Positions 8,054 to 17,489 of a DNA stretch of 64,000 nucleotides are shown one piece after another (the first letter of the stretch is position 1; each line of letters starts with the position of its first letter). The stretch comes from Chondrinema litorale (GTDB taxonomy: Bacteria > Bacteroidota > Bacteroidia > Cytophagales > Flammeovirgaceae), in assembly GCF_026250525.1 (NCBI RefSeq), contig NZ_CP111043.1:1911421-1975420 (forward strand), in the 5' to 3' direction. The notes below the pieces were generated by a model. That model was not told where the DNA came from, made no database searches, and saw nothing but the letters and a program-made list of their open reading frames with translations. The translations under genes and the position numbers were made by a program.

Positions 8054-9058
8054 TTGAAACGAATTCAATACATCATATTATTATCGCTTTTCTTAGGTGT
8101 AATTCTTTATAATTTAATAGAGAAAGATTACATCTCGTCGCTAAGAAATAACCTGGATAAGGATGCAAAGTATGCTTCAGAGAGAAGTAATGCTTTTTTC
8201 CCTTCTCCTGTGTTCTATTGTGAAGAAGAAATTCCTTTAACAGAACCTGATGTACTTGAAAGATTTAACAAAGAACTAAATCTGTACCTAAAATACAGGT
8301 CTAACACTAAGTTACTTTTTAGAAGAGCAGAAAGATGGCTACCTCAAATTGAAAAAGTACTGGAACGACAGGGTCTTCCGACTGATTTAAAGTACCTAGT
8401 TGTAGTAGAAAGTGCATTTACCAATGTTACCTCAAGACGCGGCGCTGCTGGATTTTGGCAAATAAGAGCAATTACGGGTCGAACGTTAGGCCTTAAAATA
8501 AATGCAGAAGTTGATGAAAGACTAGAGCCTATAAGGGCAACTTCAGCCGCTGCAAGATACTTTAAACTGGCATATAAAAACTTTAATAACTGGACAATGG
8601 CTGCAGCTTCTTATAACATGGGTATTAGTGGTCTCGAAAGGCAAATTAAAAAGCAAAAACCAGAAACTTTTTACGATCTCAAGCTTAATAAAGAAACTTA
8701 TAGATATGTCTTTAAAGCCATTGCATTTAAAGAGATTTATGAAAATCAGGCTAAATACGAATTTGCTCCACAACTTGCCCAAAGCCCTGATGATGATTTA
8801 AAAAGTTTCGATCTAGATCAATCTATTGAGGATTTAAGTGAATTTGCCAAGATTCACTTTACCCATGCAGATAGTATAAGAAAATATAATCCATGGATTG
8901 TGGGTAATAAAATTCTATTAGATAGAAATCAAGAAATAACATTGTATTTTCCAGAAATAAAAGCAGACAGTATTCAACTTTCAGCAACAGAATTAAATAC
9001 CGATGATGATACAGAACAGGCTGGGATATTATCAGATCCAGATACTCAGACTAAATAG
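8054..9058 (+). CDS. Lytic transglycosylase (SLT domain, MltD-like)
   Basis: 334 residues from a TTG start at 8054; an ATG at 8050 is in another frame. An N-terminal hydrophobic segment (RIQYIILLSLFLGVILYN) anchors or exports the protein. The SLT domain spans about residues 95-220: catalytic glutamate in VVVESAFTN, then SRRGAAGFWQI, the AAARYFK helix and AAASYNMGISGL. It cleaves the glycan strands of peptidoglycan to 1,6-anhydroMurNAc ends. No recognisable LysM repeat is present in the C-terminal 90 residues. The 3' end overlaps the convergent TPR-CHAT gene by 8 bp. Confidence 0.88.
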   Translation: MKRIQYIILLSLFLGVILYNLIEKDYISSLRNNLDKDAKYASERSNAFFPSPVFYCEEEIPLTEPDVLERFNKELNLYLKYRSNTKLLFRRAERWLPQIEKVLERQGLPTDLKYLVVVESAFTNVTSRRGAAGFWQIRAITGRTLGLKINAEVDERLEPIRATSAAARYFKLAYKNFNNWTMAAASYNMGISGLERQIKKQKPETFYDLKLNKETYRYVFKAIAFKEIYENQAKYEFAPQLAQSPDDDLKSFDLDQSIEDLSEFAKIHFTHADSIRKYNPWIVGNKILLDRNQEITLYFPEIKADSIQLSATELNTDDDTEQAGILSDPDTQTK

Positions 9059-12000
9059 AACCAATCATTACGAATGCCCCCCAGAAAATAGGATCATCAA
9101 ACTTTTCTCTCAATTCTCTTTTAGCTTCTCTAAAAGCAGTTCGCTTATCCATCTTTTTATATAACCAGTTTCTATAAAAATTAACCATTAACTCCTGAGT
9201 AGCTTCATCAGACACTTTGAATAAGCTCATGATTAATGATTTTGTGCCCGCTACTAGAAAAGCTCTTTGCAGACCATATACACCCTCACCTACTTTATTT
9301 TCTCCTCTACCTGTTTCGCAAGCACTTAAAACTACTAATTCAGTTCCATCTAAACTCAAGTTCATTGCTTCATAAGCAGTTAATACTCCGGGCTCTTTAT
9401 TAAATGCATATACATTGCCCGATGCCATTAAATCTCCAGCATTACTCAGTAATAAGCCTGATCTTAAAAGTGGGTTATTTACCACTTCCTCGCCAATTTT
9501 ACCACTTGCCTTATTTTCTTCGTCTGGCATAAAAAAGCCGTGTGTAGCAATATGAAATATTTTCGGATTCTTAAGCTCCTTTACTTCTTCTTCAGTAGCT
9601 TTTAGGTTAACAAAACTCACCGTTTTGTTTGCTGCTTCTGACTGTAACAATGAATCCAATTTGGCAATTTCATGTTGGGTACCTGGTAACTGAGAAATTT
9701 GTCTATCGTTGTACAGATTATATTCAGTTTCTTTTAAATCTTTATAGAATACTGGGTTTCCAAATAAAGCAATTTCAGTTGTACTATCACCACTATTATC
9801 TTCCTTTCGGTTTAGCAAATCACTAGTACTACTTATCAAAATCAAATTATTATGATCTAGTACAAAATTGCCATCTGGATGCCTCATAGCTTCCATGTTA
9901 ATCTGGTTAAAAACACCATCTGCAGAAAGGTAAATTTTAGTACTTTCAGGTAATTTATCGTGTATTGGTTTCCAATAATAATTATATGAGTTTTCGTCTT
10001 CAATATTATATATAATACAATACCTATAGTATCTTAAATAATTAGATTCCAGCAAGTTACCTTTTGGCAAAATAACTAGTTCAGGTTTTTTCTTACCCGA
10101 TTTCAAAATCATAGCGGCATAGACCACAGAATCTGAAAATGTTTTATCAAAATGTCTGTATCTAATAATTTCTATAGCAGCTTCACCTTTTTCTAAAGAT
10201 TTTTGAACGTCTTTCCAATCGCGATCTTCATGGTGAGATGACTCATTAAAAATAGCTGACTTACTCCCTAGTTCCTTTTCAATTTCTTCAATTTCTTTTT
10301 CGAGGTCTTTCGGGTCAATATCTGCTTCTTTCAGCTGATCATTACCCATCGCAAGTACTTTGGTTAGTGTTTCTTTTTTCTGTGTCCAATCGTTATACTG
10401 GCTAATGAGCACACTATCTTTACTATTCATTATTTGATTTCTCACTTTAATAGAAGAGCTCAGTAAAAGTGATTTAGTACCCATTGTATTATTGAGCACC
10501 TCACCAATTAGCTTTTTATTTTTGTTTTTAGCTACTCTGGCTAATGCCATGTTGTTAAAAAACTCAAAATCAGTTCTGATTTTATTCCAAAACCTAGCTT
10601 TCTCTCTATCAGATAGTGCAGGAAAAAATTCATTGATGTACGTTGTGTAATTACCTAAAACTTCTTTGGTAAATTTTTTAGATTTTTTAAACTTATCCAT
10701 CATATAAAAACTCCTACCCATTCTGGCAGTAGCCTGTACATATTCCGGATGTTCTTTATTAAATATTTTTTTAAATACTTTTCTGGATTTATTGTAGTAG
10801 TCATTTGCAAGCTCAAACTCTCCTTTCTTCAATTGTACGTCACCCATCAATAATTCTATTTCTGCACTGTTGGTATTAACTGTTGTCTGCAAACGATCTA
10901 TCCATATTTTATTCGATGCATCTAAGTTCTTTATTGCTTCATCCAGTTTATCGCTTTCTGTCTGAATTAATGCCAAATTTTTTAGTGCCTCAGCATAAAT
11001 CGGATTATCTTTTCCTAAATTTTGCTCGATGGTTGAAAGAGATTTCTCCATAAGTATTTCAACTTCGTCAAAGTCTGCACCGCTATACAACTTTGTAAGT
11101 GCAAGATATGAGTATGAATTTGCTAACTCAATATGATCTTCTCCAAAAACCTTCTTTTCTATACTTATAGCATGTTTTATTAATGATTCTGCCCCTTCGT
11201 AATCTCCAATTGCATTATCAATTTCTGCATGTATAACAAGACTCTCAACTACTTGCATCGAACTATCACCGAATATTTGTTCAGCAATTTTTTGAGCTTT
11301 ATTTACAAAAGTTTCCGCATCAACATAATCACCTTGTATGTGAGCAAGTCTTGCTAATTGATTATATGGCTTAATTAAAAACCTTGTTGAGTCGCCATAT
11401 CTATGTTCTCGCACCTCAGTTGCCTCTATTAGCATATCTTCAGCCTGTCTAAATCGCTCCGTTTTTAGATATAAATAAGCTAACTCATCTACAGTGGAAG
11501 AATTTGTTCTGGCATTAACCGTCTTGTCATAAAATCTCTGTGAGCGAGCTAATAAACCTTCTGCTTCATCAAACAAGCCCATTAATGCAAAGTATCTTGC
11601 TGCCGTCTCAAGTGCCTGTGAGTACTCAAATGAATGAAGTTTTTTATCGAAATTATTTTTAAAAATGCCGAGTACATCTTCAATCTTTTTATCGGCTTCA
11701 TTAAACTCTCCCATAGAAAGCTCAAGATTAATTAGCCTATCCATAGAAGCAGCATAATTTATATGTTCTTCTCCAAACTTGTTCTTTTTAATGTCAACAA
11801 TCTGATTGTAAAGTTGGCGAGCTCGGGTGTAATCACCCATAATTTCATGATACTCAGCAAACTGTCCCAAGAAGTAAGTATAATCAATATGTTGAGGTAC
11901 TATACGCTTTGATATTACTCCGTAAAAACTTGATTTTAAAAGTGTATCTGCCGTCTCAAACTGATTAGTAAAATTCATGTAATAATCAGCCAACTCCATA

Positions 12001-13295
12001 TCTGTATAATAAATCTGCAAAGCTGAATCTCCATAAATTTTCTGTTGAGCTGCTTTCAATTCATACAAATAAACTTTTGCTTCATTATAAGCTTCTCTGG
12101 CAAGCGACACATCATAAAGTTGATGTAACAAGTTAACCCTTTCTTTATGATTTAGAGGAACTTTCTGCTCACTGTTATAGAGTTCTATTAATAATTCGTG
12201 AGCTACTTTAAAATTTTTATTATAATATTCTTTTTTGGCATCTATCCTCCTCGAAATTGCATGTTTCGCATTTGCCTTTCCATAATATTTTGATGTATTG
12301 GTTCTTATCTCCCACTGCTCAAGCTTACTTTTCCCATCGTAGGTGGCTATATAATGATCTATTAAAGTCTCCTGTATATCCATGTACAATGTATGTACAA
12401 GACTTAATTTCTTATCTGCCAAGAAAAGATTCTTCTCTAACTTCTTTCTGATTTCTTTTGGATTATCTTCTCGAGCAATCATCAACTTGCATATGCCATG
12501 TTGATTTTGAATGAAAGCAGGGTCTTTAGTACTTAACTGCATTCTAATCCATATATCAGCATCTTCGTATAACCTTGCTGCTAATTCGTAATCACCAATC
12601 TCTCTTTGAACATCAGCTTCCATTATTAACACTTCTGCATATTCTCTCTTTCTCCTTCTAACTTGAAAAGCATCCAATTTTCTTTCTTCAACCTTAAGTG
12701 AAGCCTCATTAAAATAAGATTCTTTACTTACTATTCGCTTAAGTTTAATCTCTTTTAATGCTGGCAAAACTTTGTTGGTCTGCTCAAAAAGTCCTTTTTG
12801 AAATAATATTTTAGCTTCTGCTTCTAAGATGGAGGCTTTAAAATAAGAATCAGTAATTACGTTGTTACCATCTTTTTCAGATTCTAACTCATGAATAATG
12901 TCTTTGGCAAATGTTAGATAGCTTTCTGCTGTAATTATATCAGAATAATAGATATACAAAAGCGAAGCATCTAATATGGCTTTGGCATACAACAAAGTGT
13001 GCTCTCCTTTATATGCCTTTTTCTTTAGTACTTCTGTGAGTATTGCCTCAAAATCACCATACTCGCCTAAGGCAATTAAATATTTTAAAGACTGCATTTG
13101 AGCCTTTACAATTGCCAACCCTTTCCTGTTTCTATGGAGATAATCAACTGTACGCTGTGTTTTATCTAGTGCTTTTTTGTAGCTACCTTCATCAAAATAG
13201 CGTTCAGCGATTTCTAGAGCATGCTCATATTTTTGTGAGAAAGCCGAAAAAGTAGAACAGAAAAAAAATATATATAAAAAAATCAGACGCATCAT
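9051..13295 (-). CDS. Exported TPR-repeat protein with C-terminal CHAT (caspase-like) protease domain
   Basis: The frame is open to 13340, but the methionine at 13295 begins a good signal peptide (MMRLIFLYIFFFCSTFSAFSQ), so that start is preferred (1414 residues). Residues to about 950 are tandem TPR helices, with recurring patterns such as YLKTERFRQAEDML and GDYEGAESLIKHAI. The last about 350 residues are a CHAT domain: the histidine in FHIATHGFF (coded at 9540-9542) and the cysteine in VVLSACETGRG (coded at 9318-9320) form the expected catalytic dyad. CHAT proteins are separase/caspase-related cysteine peptidases. The secretion signal suggests action in the periplasm or at the surface. The substrate is unknown. 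Confidence 0.88.
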   Translation of the reverse strand: MMRLIFLYIFFFCSTFSAFSQKYEHALEIAERYFDEGSYKKALDKTQRTVDYLHRNRKGLAIVKAQMQSLKYLIALGEYGDFEAILTEVLKKKAYKGEHTLLYAKAILDASLLYIYYSDIITAESYLTFAKDIIHELESEKDGNNVITDSYFKASILEAEAKILFQKGLFEQTNKVLPALKEIKLKRIVSKESYFNEASLKVEERKLDAFQVRRRKREYAEVLIMEADVQREIGDYELAARLYEDADIWIRMQLSTKDPAFIQNQHGICKLMIAREDNPKEIRKKLEKNLFLADKKLSLVHTLYMDIQETLIDHYIATYDGKSKLEQWEIRTNTSKYYGKANAKHAISRRIDAKKEYYNKNFKVAHELLIELYNSEQKVPLNHKERVNLLHQLYDVSLAREAYNEAKVYLYELKAAQQKIYGDSALQIYYTDMELADYYMNFTNQFETADTLLKSSFYGVISKRIVPQHIDYTYFLGQFAEYHEIMGDYTRARQLYNQIVDIKKNKFGEEHINYAASMDRLINLELSMGEFNEADKKIEDVLGIFKNNFDKKLHSFEYSQALETAARYFALMGLFDEAEGLLARSQRFYDKTVNARTNSSTVDELAYLYLKTERFRQAEDMLIEATEVREHRYGDSTRFLIKPYNQLARLAHIQGDYVDAETFVNKAQKIAEQIFGDSSMQVVESLVIHAEIDNAIGDYEGAESLIKHAISIEKKVFGEDHIELANSYSYLALTKLYSGADFDEVEILMEKSLSTIEQNLGKDNPIYAEALKNLALIQTESDKLDEAIKNLDASNKIWIDRLQTTVNTNSAEIELLMGDVQLKKGEFELANDYYNKSRKVFKKIFNKEHPEYVQATARMGRSFYMMDKFKKSKKFTKEVLGNYTTYINEFFPALSDREKARFWNKIRTDFEFFNNMALARVAKNKNKKLIGEVLNNTMGTKSLLLSSSIKVRNQIMNSKDSVLISQYNDWTQKKETLTKVLAMGNDQLKEADIDPKDLEKEIEEIEKELGSKSAIFNESSHHEDRDWKDVQKSLEKGEAAIEIIRYRHFDKTFSDSVVYAAMILKSGKKKPELVILPKGNLLESNYLRYYRYCIIYNIEDENSYNYYWKPIHDKLPESTKIYLSADGVFNQINMEAMRHPDGNFVLDHNNLILISSTSDLLNRKEDNSGDSTTEIALFGNPVFYKDLKETEYNLYNDRQISQLPGTQHEIAKLDSLLQSEAANKTVSFVNLKATEEEVKELKNPKIFHIATHGFFMPDEENKASGKIGEEVVNNPLLRSGLLLSNAGDLMASGNVYAFNKEPGVLTAYEAMNLSLDGTELVVLSACETGRGENKVGEGVYGLQRAFLVAGTKSLIMSLFKVSDEATQELMVNFYRNWLYKKMDKRTAFREAKRELREKFDDPIFWGAFVMIGSI

Positions 13296-13406
13296 TAAGT
13301 GTTTTCCACAATTCTTGAACAGGTAAATTGTGTTAACCAATAACGCAACTGATTAAAAATTCTTGAAAAACATCTTGAAATAAAAGCAGTATTTATTCGC
13401 AATTAC

Positions 13407-14246
13407 TTAGTTTAACCCAGTCATTTTCTCACTTATCTGCCATAAGCGTTTACAATATTCATCATTTAGTGCATTTTTGATGGGCTTTATAGATTTCTTT
13501 TTTTTGAAATAATGGCCATTTAGCTTTCTTACTTCGTCATTAGTTGCCAAAAAAACAGAGGTCTCTGCACCCTCTTTATTAGAAATCATAAATGGTGATA
13601 CCATTCTGAATAAAACACCTAAAACACCAGACATTTCTGTAGCAAAGTTAGATGCAACCACTCCCGGATGCAAACTATAACTGGTAACAGAAGTTCCTTT
13701 AAGTCGTTTTGCTAGCTCTCTGGCAAACATTACATTACACAATTTAGAAGAACAATAGGCTTTCATGTTGCCATAGCCTTTTTCCATTTGTAGGTTGTTT
13801 TCATCAAAAACTGCATATCTATGCGCTTCTGATGACACTGTAATTACTTTAGCATTTTCTGTAGATTTCAAAACATCTATGAGCAAATTGGTAAGTAAAA
13901 AAGCACCCAAATGATTCACTCCAAAAGTTTGCTCGAAACCGTCTTTTGTTTTGCCATACGATGCAGCAATAAACCCAGCATTGTTAATTAATACATCAAG
14001 TTTATCATATTTTGCTTTAAATTCTTTAGCTGCGTTTTGAATACTTTGTTGAAAAGCAAGATCACATATAATTAGTCCTACATTATGTTTTGAAACATTG
14101 CTTATTTCTGCTCTTGCAGCTTCGGCCTTTTCTTTATTCCGGCACATTATTACAATTTCGAAGCCTTTTTTAGCCAATTGGATGGCAGTTTCTTTTCCTA
14201 TTCCTGAGTTTGCTCCGGTAATTAAGCATCTAGTGTTGAGTTCCAT
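13407..14246 (-). CDS. Short-chain dehydrogenase/reductase (retinol dehydrogenase-like)
   Basis: 279 residues, classical SDR length. The cofactor-binding TGANSGIGKETA is at residues 10-21; CRNKEKA after beta-2 suggests an NADP preference. The structural NNAG motif, the catalytic serine in VITVSSEAHR and the YCSSKLCN (YxxxK) pair are all present. The C-terminal part (SLHPGVVASNF) matches the retinol/protochlorophyllide reductase-like subgroup often seen in bacteria. The substrate is not predictable. It is divergent from fabD, with about 155 bp between the start codons. Confidence 0.9.
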   Translation of the reverse strand: MELNTRCLITGANSGIGKETAIQLAKKGFEIVIMCRNKEKAEAARAEISNVSKHNVGLIICDLAFQQSIQNAAKEFKAKYDKLDVLINNAGFIAASYGKTKDGFEQTFGVNHLGAFLLTNLLIDVLKSTENAKVITVSSEAHRYAVFDENNLQMEKGYGNMKAYCSSKLCNVMFARELAKRLKGTSVTSYSLHPGVVASNFATEMSGVLGVLFRMVSPFMISNKEGAETSVFLATNDEVRKLNGHYFKKKKSIKPIKNALNDEYCKRLWQISEKMTGLN

Positions 14247-14365
14247 ATCATCTATTTATCTTCTCAAAAGTCATATTTTATTAAAAACATAAGGTTTTAT
14301 CCTTGTAAATTCAGTTCTATACTATCAATAAAACAGGTGTTTTTATATCTTGTTAATAAGCTTGC

Positions 14366-14373
14366 TATATTTG
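14366..14373 (+). promoter_or_regulatory. Candidate -7 element for fabD
   Basis: TATATTTG matches the TAnnTTTG consensus and lies 30 bp upstream of the preferred fabD start at 14403. No good TTTG was seen at the correct upstream distance, so only the -7 element is supported. Confidence 0.45.
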
Positions 14374-14402
14374 TGACCGAATTTTCACTAAAAGCCTTAT
14401 TT

Positions 14403-15275
14403 ATGAAAGCTTATGTATTTCCCGGACAGGGAGCTCAATTTGTAGGGATGGGTAGAGACCTGTTCGATAGTTCTGATAAAGCAAAATCTTATTTCGATAA
14501 AGCCAATGAAATACTCGGTTTCAGTATTACCAATGTAATGTTTGAAGGTGCTGCCGAAGACTTAAAGCAAACCAAGGTAACTCAGCCTGCTGTTTTTCTT
14601 CATTCTGTAATTTTGGCATTAACTTCAGAAGGCTTTGCACCTGAAATGGTAGCGGGTCACTCTTTAGGTGAATTTTCAGCTTTAGTAGCGGCAAAAGCAT
14701 TAAGTTTTGAAGATGCATTAAAATTGGTTTCGCAAAGAGCTACTGCAATGCAAAAAGCTTGTGAATTAAAACCATCTACAATGGCTGCCATTCTTGGCCT
14801 TGAAGATAATATTGTAGAAGAAGTTTGCGACAAAATTGAAGAAGTAGTAGTTGCTGCTAATTATAACTGCCCAGGTCAATTAGTAATTTCAGGCTCTATA
14901 GAAGGTGTAAATAAAGCATGTGAAGCTTTAAAAGAAGCCGGTGCAAAACGTGCAATGGTATTACCAGTTGGTGGAGCATTCCATTCGCCATTAATGGAAC
15001 CTGCTAGAGAAGAATTAGCTGCCGCAATCGAAAACACAACATTCTCAGCTCCTATTTGCCCTATCTACCAAAACGTAGATGCAAAACCTTATACTGATGC
15101 AGAGCAAATAAAAGCTAACCTTATTAGCCAACTTACTTCTCCGGTAAGATGGACACAATCTGTACAACATATGATTGCTGATGGAGCAACTTCGTTTACT
15201 GAGTCTGGCCCAGGAAAGGTATTACAAGGTTTGGTAAAGAAAATTGACAGATCTATGGAAGTAAGCAGTATTTAA
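14403..15275 (+). CDS. fabD: Malonyl-CoA:ACP transacylase
   Basis: An upstream in-frame ATG at 14337 exists, but homologous sequence begins at 14403 (MKAYVFPGQGAQFVGMG), giving 290 residues. A TATATTTG element between the two candidates also argues for 14403. The nucleophile serine is in GHSLGEFSAL (about residue 90), the conserved arginine in SQRATAMQKA follows, and the histidine lies in VGGAFHSPLM. It loads malonyl groups from CoA onto acyl carrier protein for fatty-acid synthesis. No other fab genes are adjacent. It ends 9 bp from the convergent LytT-type gene. Confidence 0.95.
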   Translation: MKAYVFPGQGAQFVGMGRDLFDSSDKAKSYFDKANEILGFSITNVMFEGAAEDLKQTKVTQPAVFLHSVILALTSEGFAPEMVAGHSLGEFSALVAAKALSFEDALKLVSQRATAMQKACELKPSTMAAILGLEDNIVEEVCDKIEEVVVAANYNCPGQLVISGSIEGVNKACEALKEAGAKRAMVLPVGGAFHSPLMEPAREELAAAIENTTFSAPICPIYQNVDAKPYTDAEQIKANLISQLTSPVRWTQSVQHMIADGATSFTESGPGKVLQGLVKKIDRSMEVSSI

Positions 15276-15284
15276 GCTGTTTTT

Positions 15285-16010
15285 TTAAAAGTCTTCCCCA
15301 AAAATCTTTTTAATAACTTCCTGTCGGTAGGTTTTACCGATGGGAATTTTTTTATCTCCAATCTCCAACAAATTGCCTTCTAGTGCTCTTACTTTATTTA
15401 CTGCTATAATATAAGATTTGTGCACTCTCATAAATTGAGTAGATGGCAACAGTATTTCTAGTTTCTTTAAAGATTCAAGCGCAATTATTCTTTGATCGTT
15501 GGTATAGAAAGAAACATATTCTTTGAGCCCTTCTATGTACTTGATATCATCAAAAGGAATTTTATAAATTTTATGATCTGCTTTTACATTGATATACTTC
15601 TTCTCTTCGTGCATGCTTATTTCGCCTGCATTTTTTAAAGCTTGCAAACTCAAATCTATTACACGTTTGGCTTTATCTACAGCTTGTATAAACCTCTCCA
15701 AAGAAAAGGGCTTAAGTAAGTAATCTGTTACATCTAATTGATAACCTTCTACAGCGTATTCAGAATAAGCGGTAGTTAAAATTACTACTGGTTTTTGTGG
15801 CAAAACACGCAGTAATTCTATACCAGTTAGTTCAGGCATTTGTATATCTAGAAACAAAATATCAATTGTTTCTTCTTCTAGTATTTCAATCGCTTTTACA
15901 GGGTCTTTTGTACTTGCTAATAACTCCAGACCATCTACTTGGCTTATATACTTTTCGAGCAGTGTTATAGCCAAAGCTTCATCATCAACTACTAAACATT
16001 TTAAACTCAT
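15285..16010 (-). CDS. LytTR-family response regulator
   Basis: 241 residues. The receiver domain (1-120) has the acidic pair in LVVDDEA, the phospho-acceptor aspartate in ILFLDIQMPE (about residue 55), the threonine in ILTTAYS and the lysine in LLKPFSLE. The C-terminal LytTR DNA-binding domain (about 140-241) shows DIKYIEGLKEYVSFY, FMRVHKSYIIAVNKV and the terminal IPIGKTYRQEV. The start overlaps the stop of the histidine kinase by 4 bp, so the two are one translationally coupled system. The target genes are unknown. Confidence 0.93.
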   Translation of the reverse strand: MSLKCLVVDDEALAITLLEKYISQVDGLELLASTKDPVKAIEILEEETIDILFLDIQMPELTGIELLRVLPQKPVVILTTAYSEYAVEGYQLDVTDYLLKPFSLERFIQAVDKAKRVIDLSLQALKNAGEISMHEEKKYINVKADHKIYKIPFDDIKYIEGLKEYVSFYTNDQRIIALESLKKLEILLPSTQFMRVHKSYIIAVNKVRALEGNLLEIGDKKIPIGKTYRQEVIKKIFGEDF

Positions 16011-17179
16011 ACAATGCTGATATTTAATTGCACAAAAAATTCTTTTTCTCTCTTTTCTACTATCAGTTTATGATCTTTATGGTAAAGTAGTTCTAATCTT
16101 CTTTTTACATTTTCTAGCCCAATACCACCTACTTTATCTTTTGAAAAATCTTTTTCAGGCAGACTGTTTTTTACTATAAATTCAATGTCTTTATCATGCA
16201 CATTCAATAAAATATCAATCCAGCCTTTTTCAGAATTTTCTATGTAACTATGTTTAAAGCTATTTTCTATAAATGGAATAAATAACATTGGCTCAAGCAT
16301 TAAAGAGCTATTATTAATCTTGAAAGACACATTAATGTTATCTGGATTATCTAACCTAATTTTTTGAATGGCAATGTAATTCTCTATATAAGTAACCTCT
16401 TTCGATACAGATACTTTGTCTGCATCACACTCATAAATTAAATAGCGCAACATATTAGAAAGCCTCAGAATTACTTCTGGCGCATCGTCAGACTTAATAT
16501 AAGCCAGTGTATACGCACTATTTAGTGAGTTAAATAAGAAGTGAGGATTAATTTGAGATTTGAGAAATTTCATTTCTGCATTAAGTTTCTCATTCTTAAA
16601 CTCGGTCGCTTCTTTTTCTCTATCAAAAGCCATTTGAGCCATACCTACGGCAGTACTCATCAGAATTATAGCTAGCGAAAGCATGCCATTAAAAATGTTT
16701 CTGCTTTGCCTTATCATTCTAATAAAAAAATCTGGTCCAGGACGATTTCTCATTCGTTGCCTTTGCTGAGAAAGCTTTCTTCTTTGAGTATCTGCAATTT
16801 TATTATCGTCTCTTAATTTCTCAAGCGAATCTCGCAAAGCCTGTCTTTCTTTATTTCTGTTTCTTCTACCAGTTTCCTCATTTTGTGGTGGAGTAGGTAC
16901 AGGATCGATTAAACCAGAAATAAAAACACTACTTGCGATAAGTAACAAACAAATAATTACATAGCTGAAATATTTCTTTTTCATGAAAAAAAGAGGCAGC
17001 AACACGAGTAAATTGAGATACGCGATAGATGCTTCGATAGTGGTTACCATCAAACTTCTCAATATAGCCTCTTCTGTTTCGTACCTTGCTGACCAGAAAA
17101 ATGTAAACAAGGCAAAAAAACCAAACCAAAATACCAGATGGCTTATCGTTTTTTTATTGTTAAATATTATTGATGACAT
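16007..17179 (-). CDS. LytS/YehU-type membrane sensor histidine kinase
   Basis: 390 residues. Four predicted transmembrane segments fill the N-terminal half. Between the third and fourth lies a loop of about 55 residues that is unusually rich in arginine and glutamine (for example RRKLSQQRQRMRNRP). The His_kinase domain follows: phospho-accepting histidine in INPHFLFNSLNS (about residue 215), then an HATPase with FIPFIENSFKHSY and GGIGLENVKRRL. It is the partner of the overlapping LytTR regulator. By the positive-inside count the arginine-rich loop would face outside, which is odd and may be the sensor. Confidence 0.9.
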   Translation of the reverse strand: MSSIIFNNKKTISHLVFWFGFFALFTFFWSARYETEEAILRSLMVTTIEASIAYLNLLVLLPLFFMKKKYFSYVIICLLLIASSVFISGLIDPVPTPPQNEETGRRNRNKERQALRDSLEKLRDDNKIADTQRRKLSQQRQRMRNRPGPDFFIRMIRQSRNIFNGMLSLAIILMSTAVGMAQMAFDREKEATEFKNEKLNAEMKFLKSQINPHFLFNSLNSAYTLAYIKSDDAPEVILRLSNMLRYLIYECDADKVSVSKEVTYIENYIAIQKIRLDNPDNINVSFKINNSSLMLEPMLFIPFIENSFKHSYIENSEKGWIDILLNVHDKDIEFIVKNSLPEKDFSKDKVGGIGLENVKRRLELLYHKDHKLIVEKREKEFFVQLNISIV

Positions 17180-17489
17180 ACACAGTAACTTACAGAATAA
17201 ACATACAGGAATCTTTCAGTATCGCCAAAACATTTCAACCTATGCTGCATTATTCTCAACCATCGACTAAATTTTCTACATACTGAAAGTTTTTTTCTAT
17301 TCTCATCTAAATTCTACTAATTTTATATTCGCGAATTAAAAACATGAGTATTACTGAAAGGTAAATTTTTAGATACAATTTTTTTTTTTACATATGCATA
17401 CTGAAAATAAGGCAGCTATGTAATTTTTCTCGGAGTGTTGAAATACACAAAACGGAAAATCAATAAATTACCAAAATATTTATCGCAAA
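17180..17489. other. Divergent intergenic region (310 bp)
   Basis: AT-rich spacer between the histidine kinase (minus) and the phosphoribosyltransferase (plus). It holds a run of 11 T at 17379-17389 and a weak TATATTCG at 17324-17331. I see no RNA gene or convincing full promoter. Confidence 0.5.

Noticed and set aside
8050..8060. ATG at 8050 as the transglycosylase start
   Set aside because: It is in a different frame from the signal segment and SLT domain; TTG at 8054 is in frame.
13296..13340. Start of the CHAT protein at 13340
   Set aside because: The 15 residues upstream of 13295 do not fit a signal peptide, while the methionine at 13295 starts one directly.
14337..14402. Upstream fabD start at 14337
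   Set aside because: Family homology begins at 14403, and a -7 promoter element lies in the intervening DNA.
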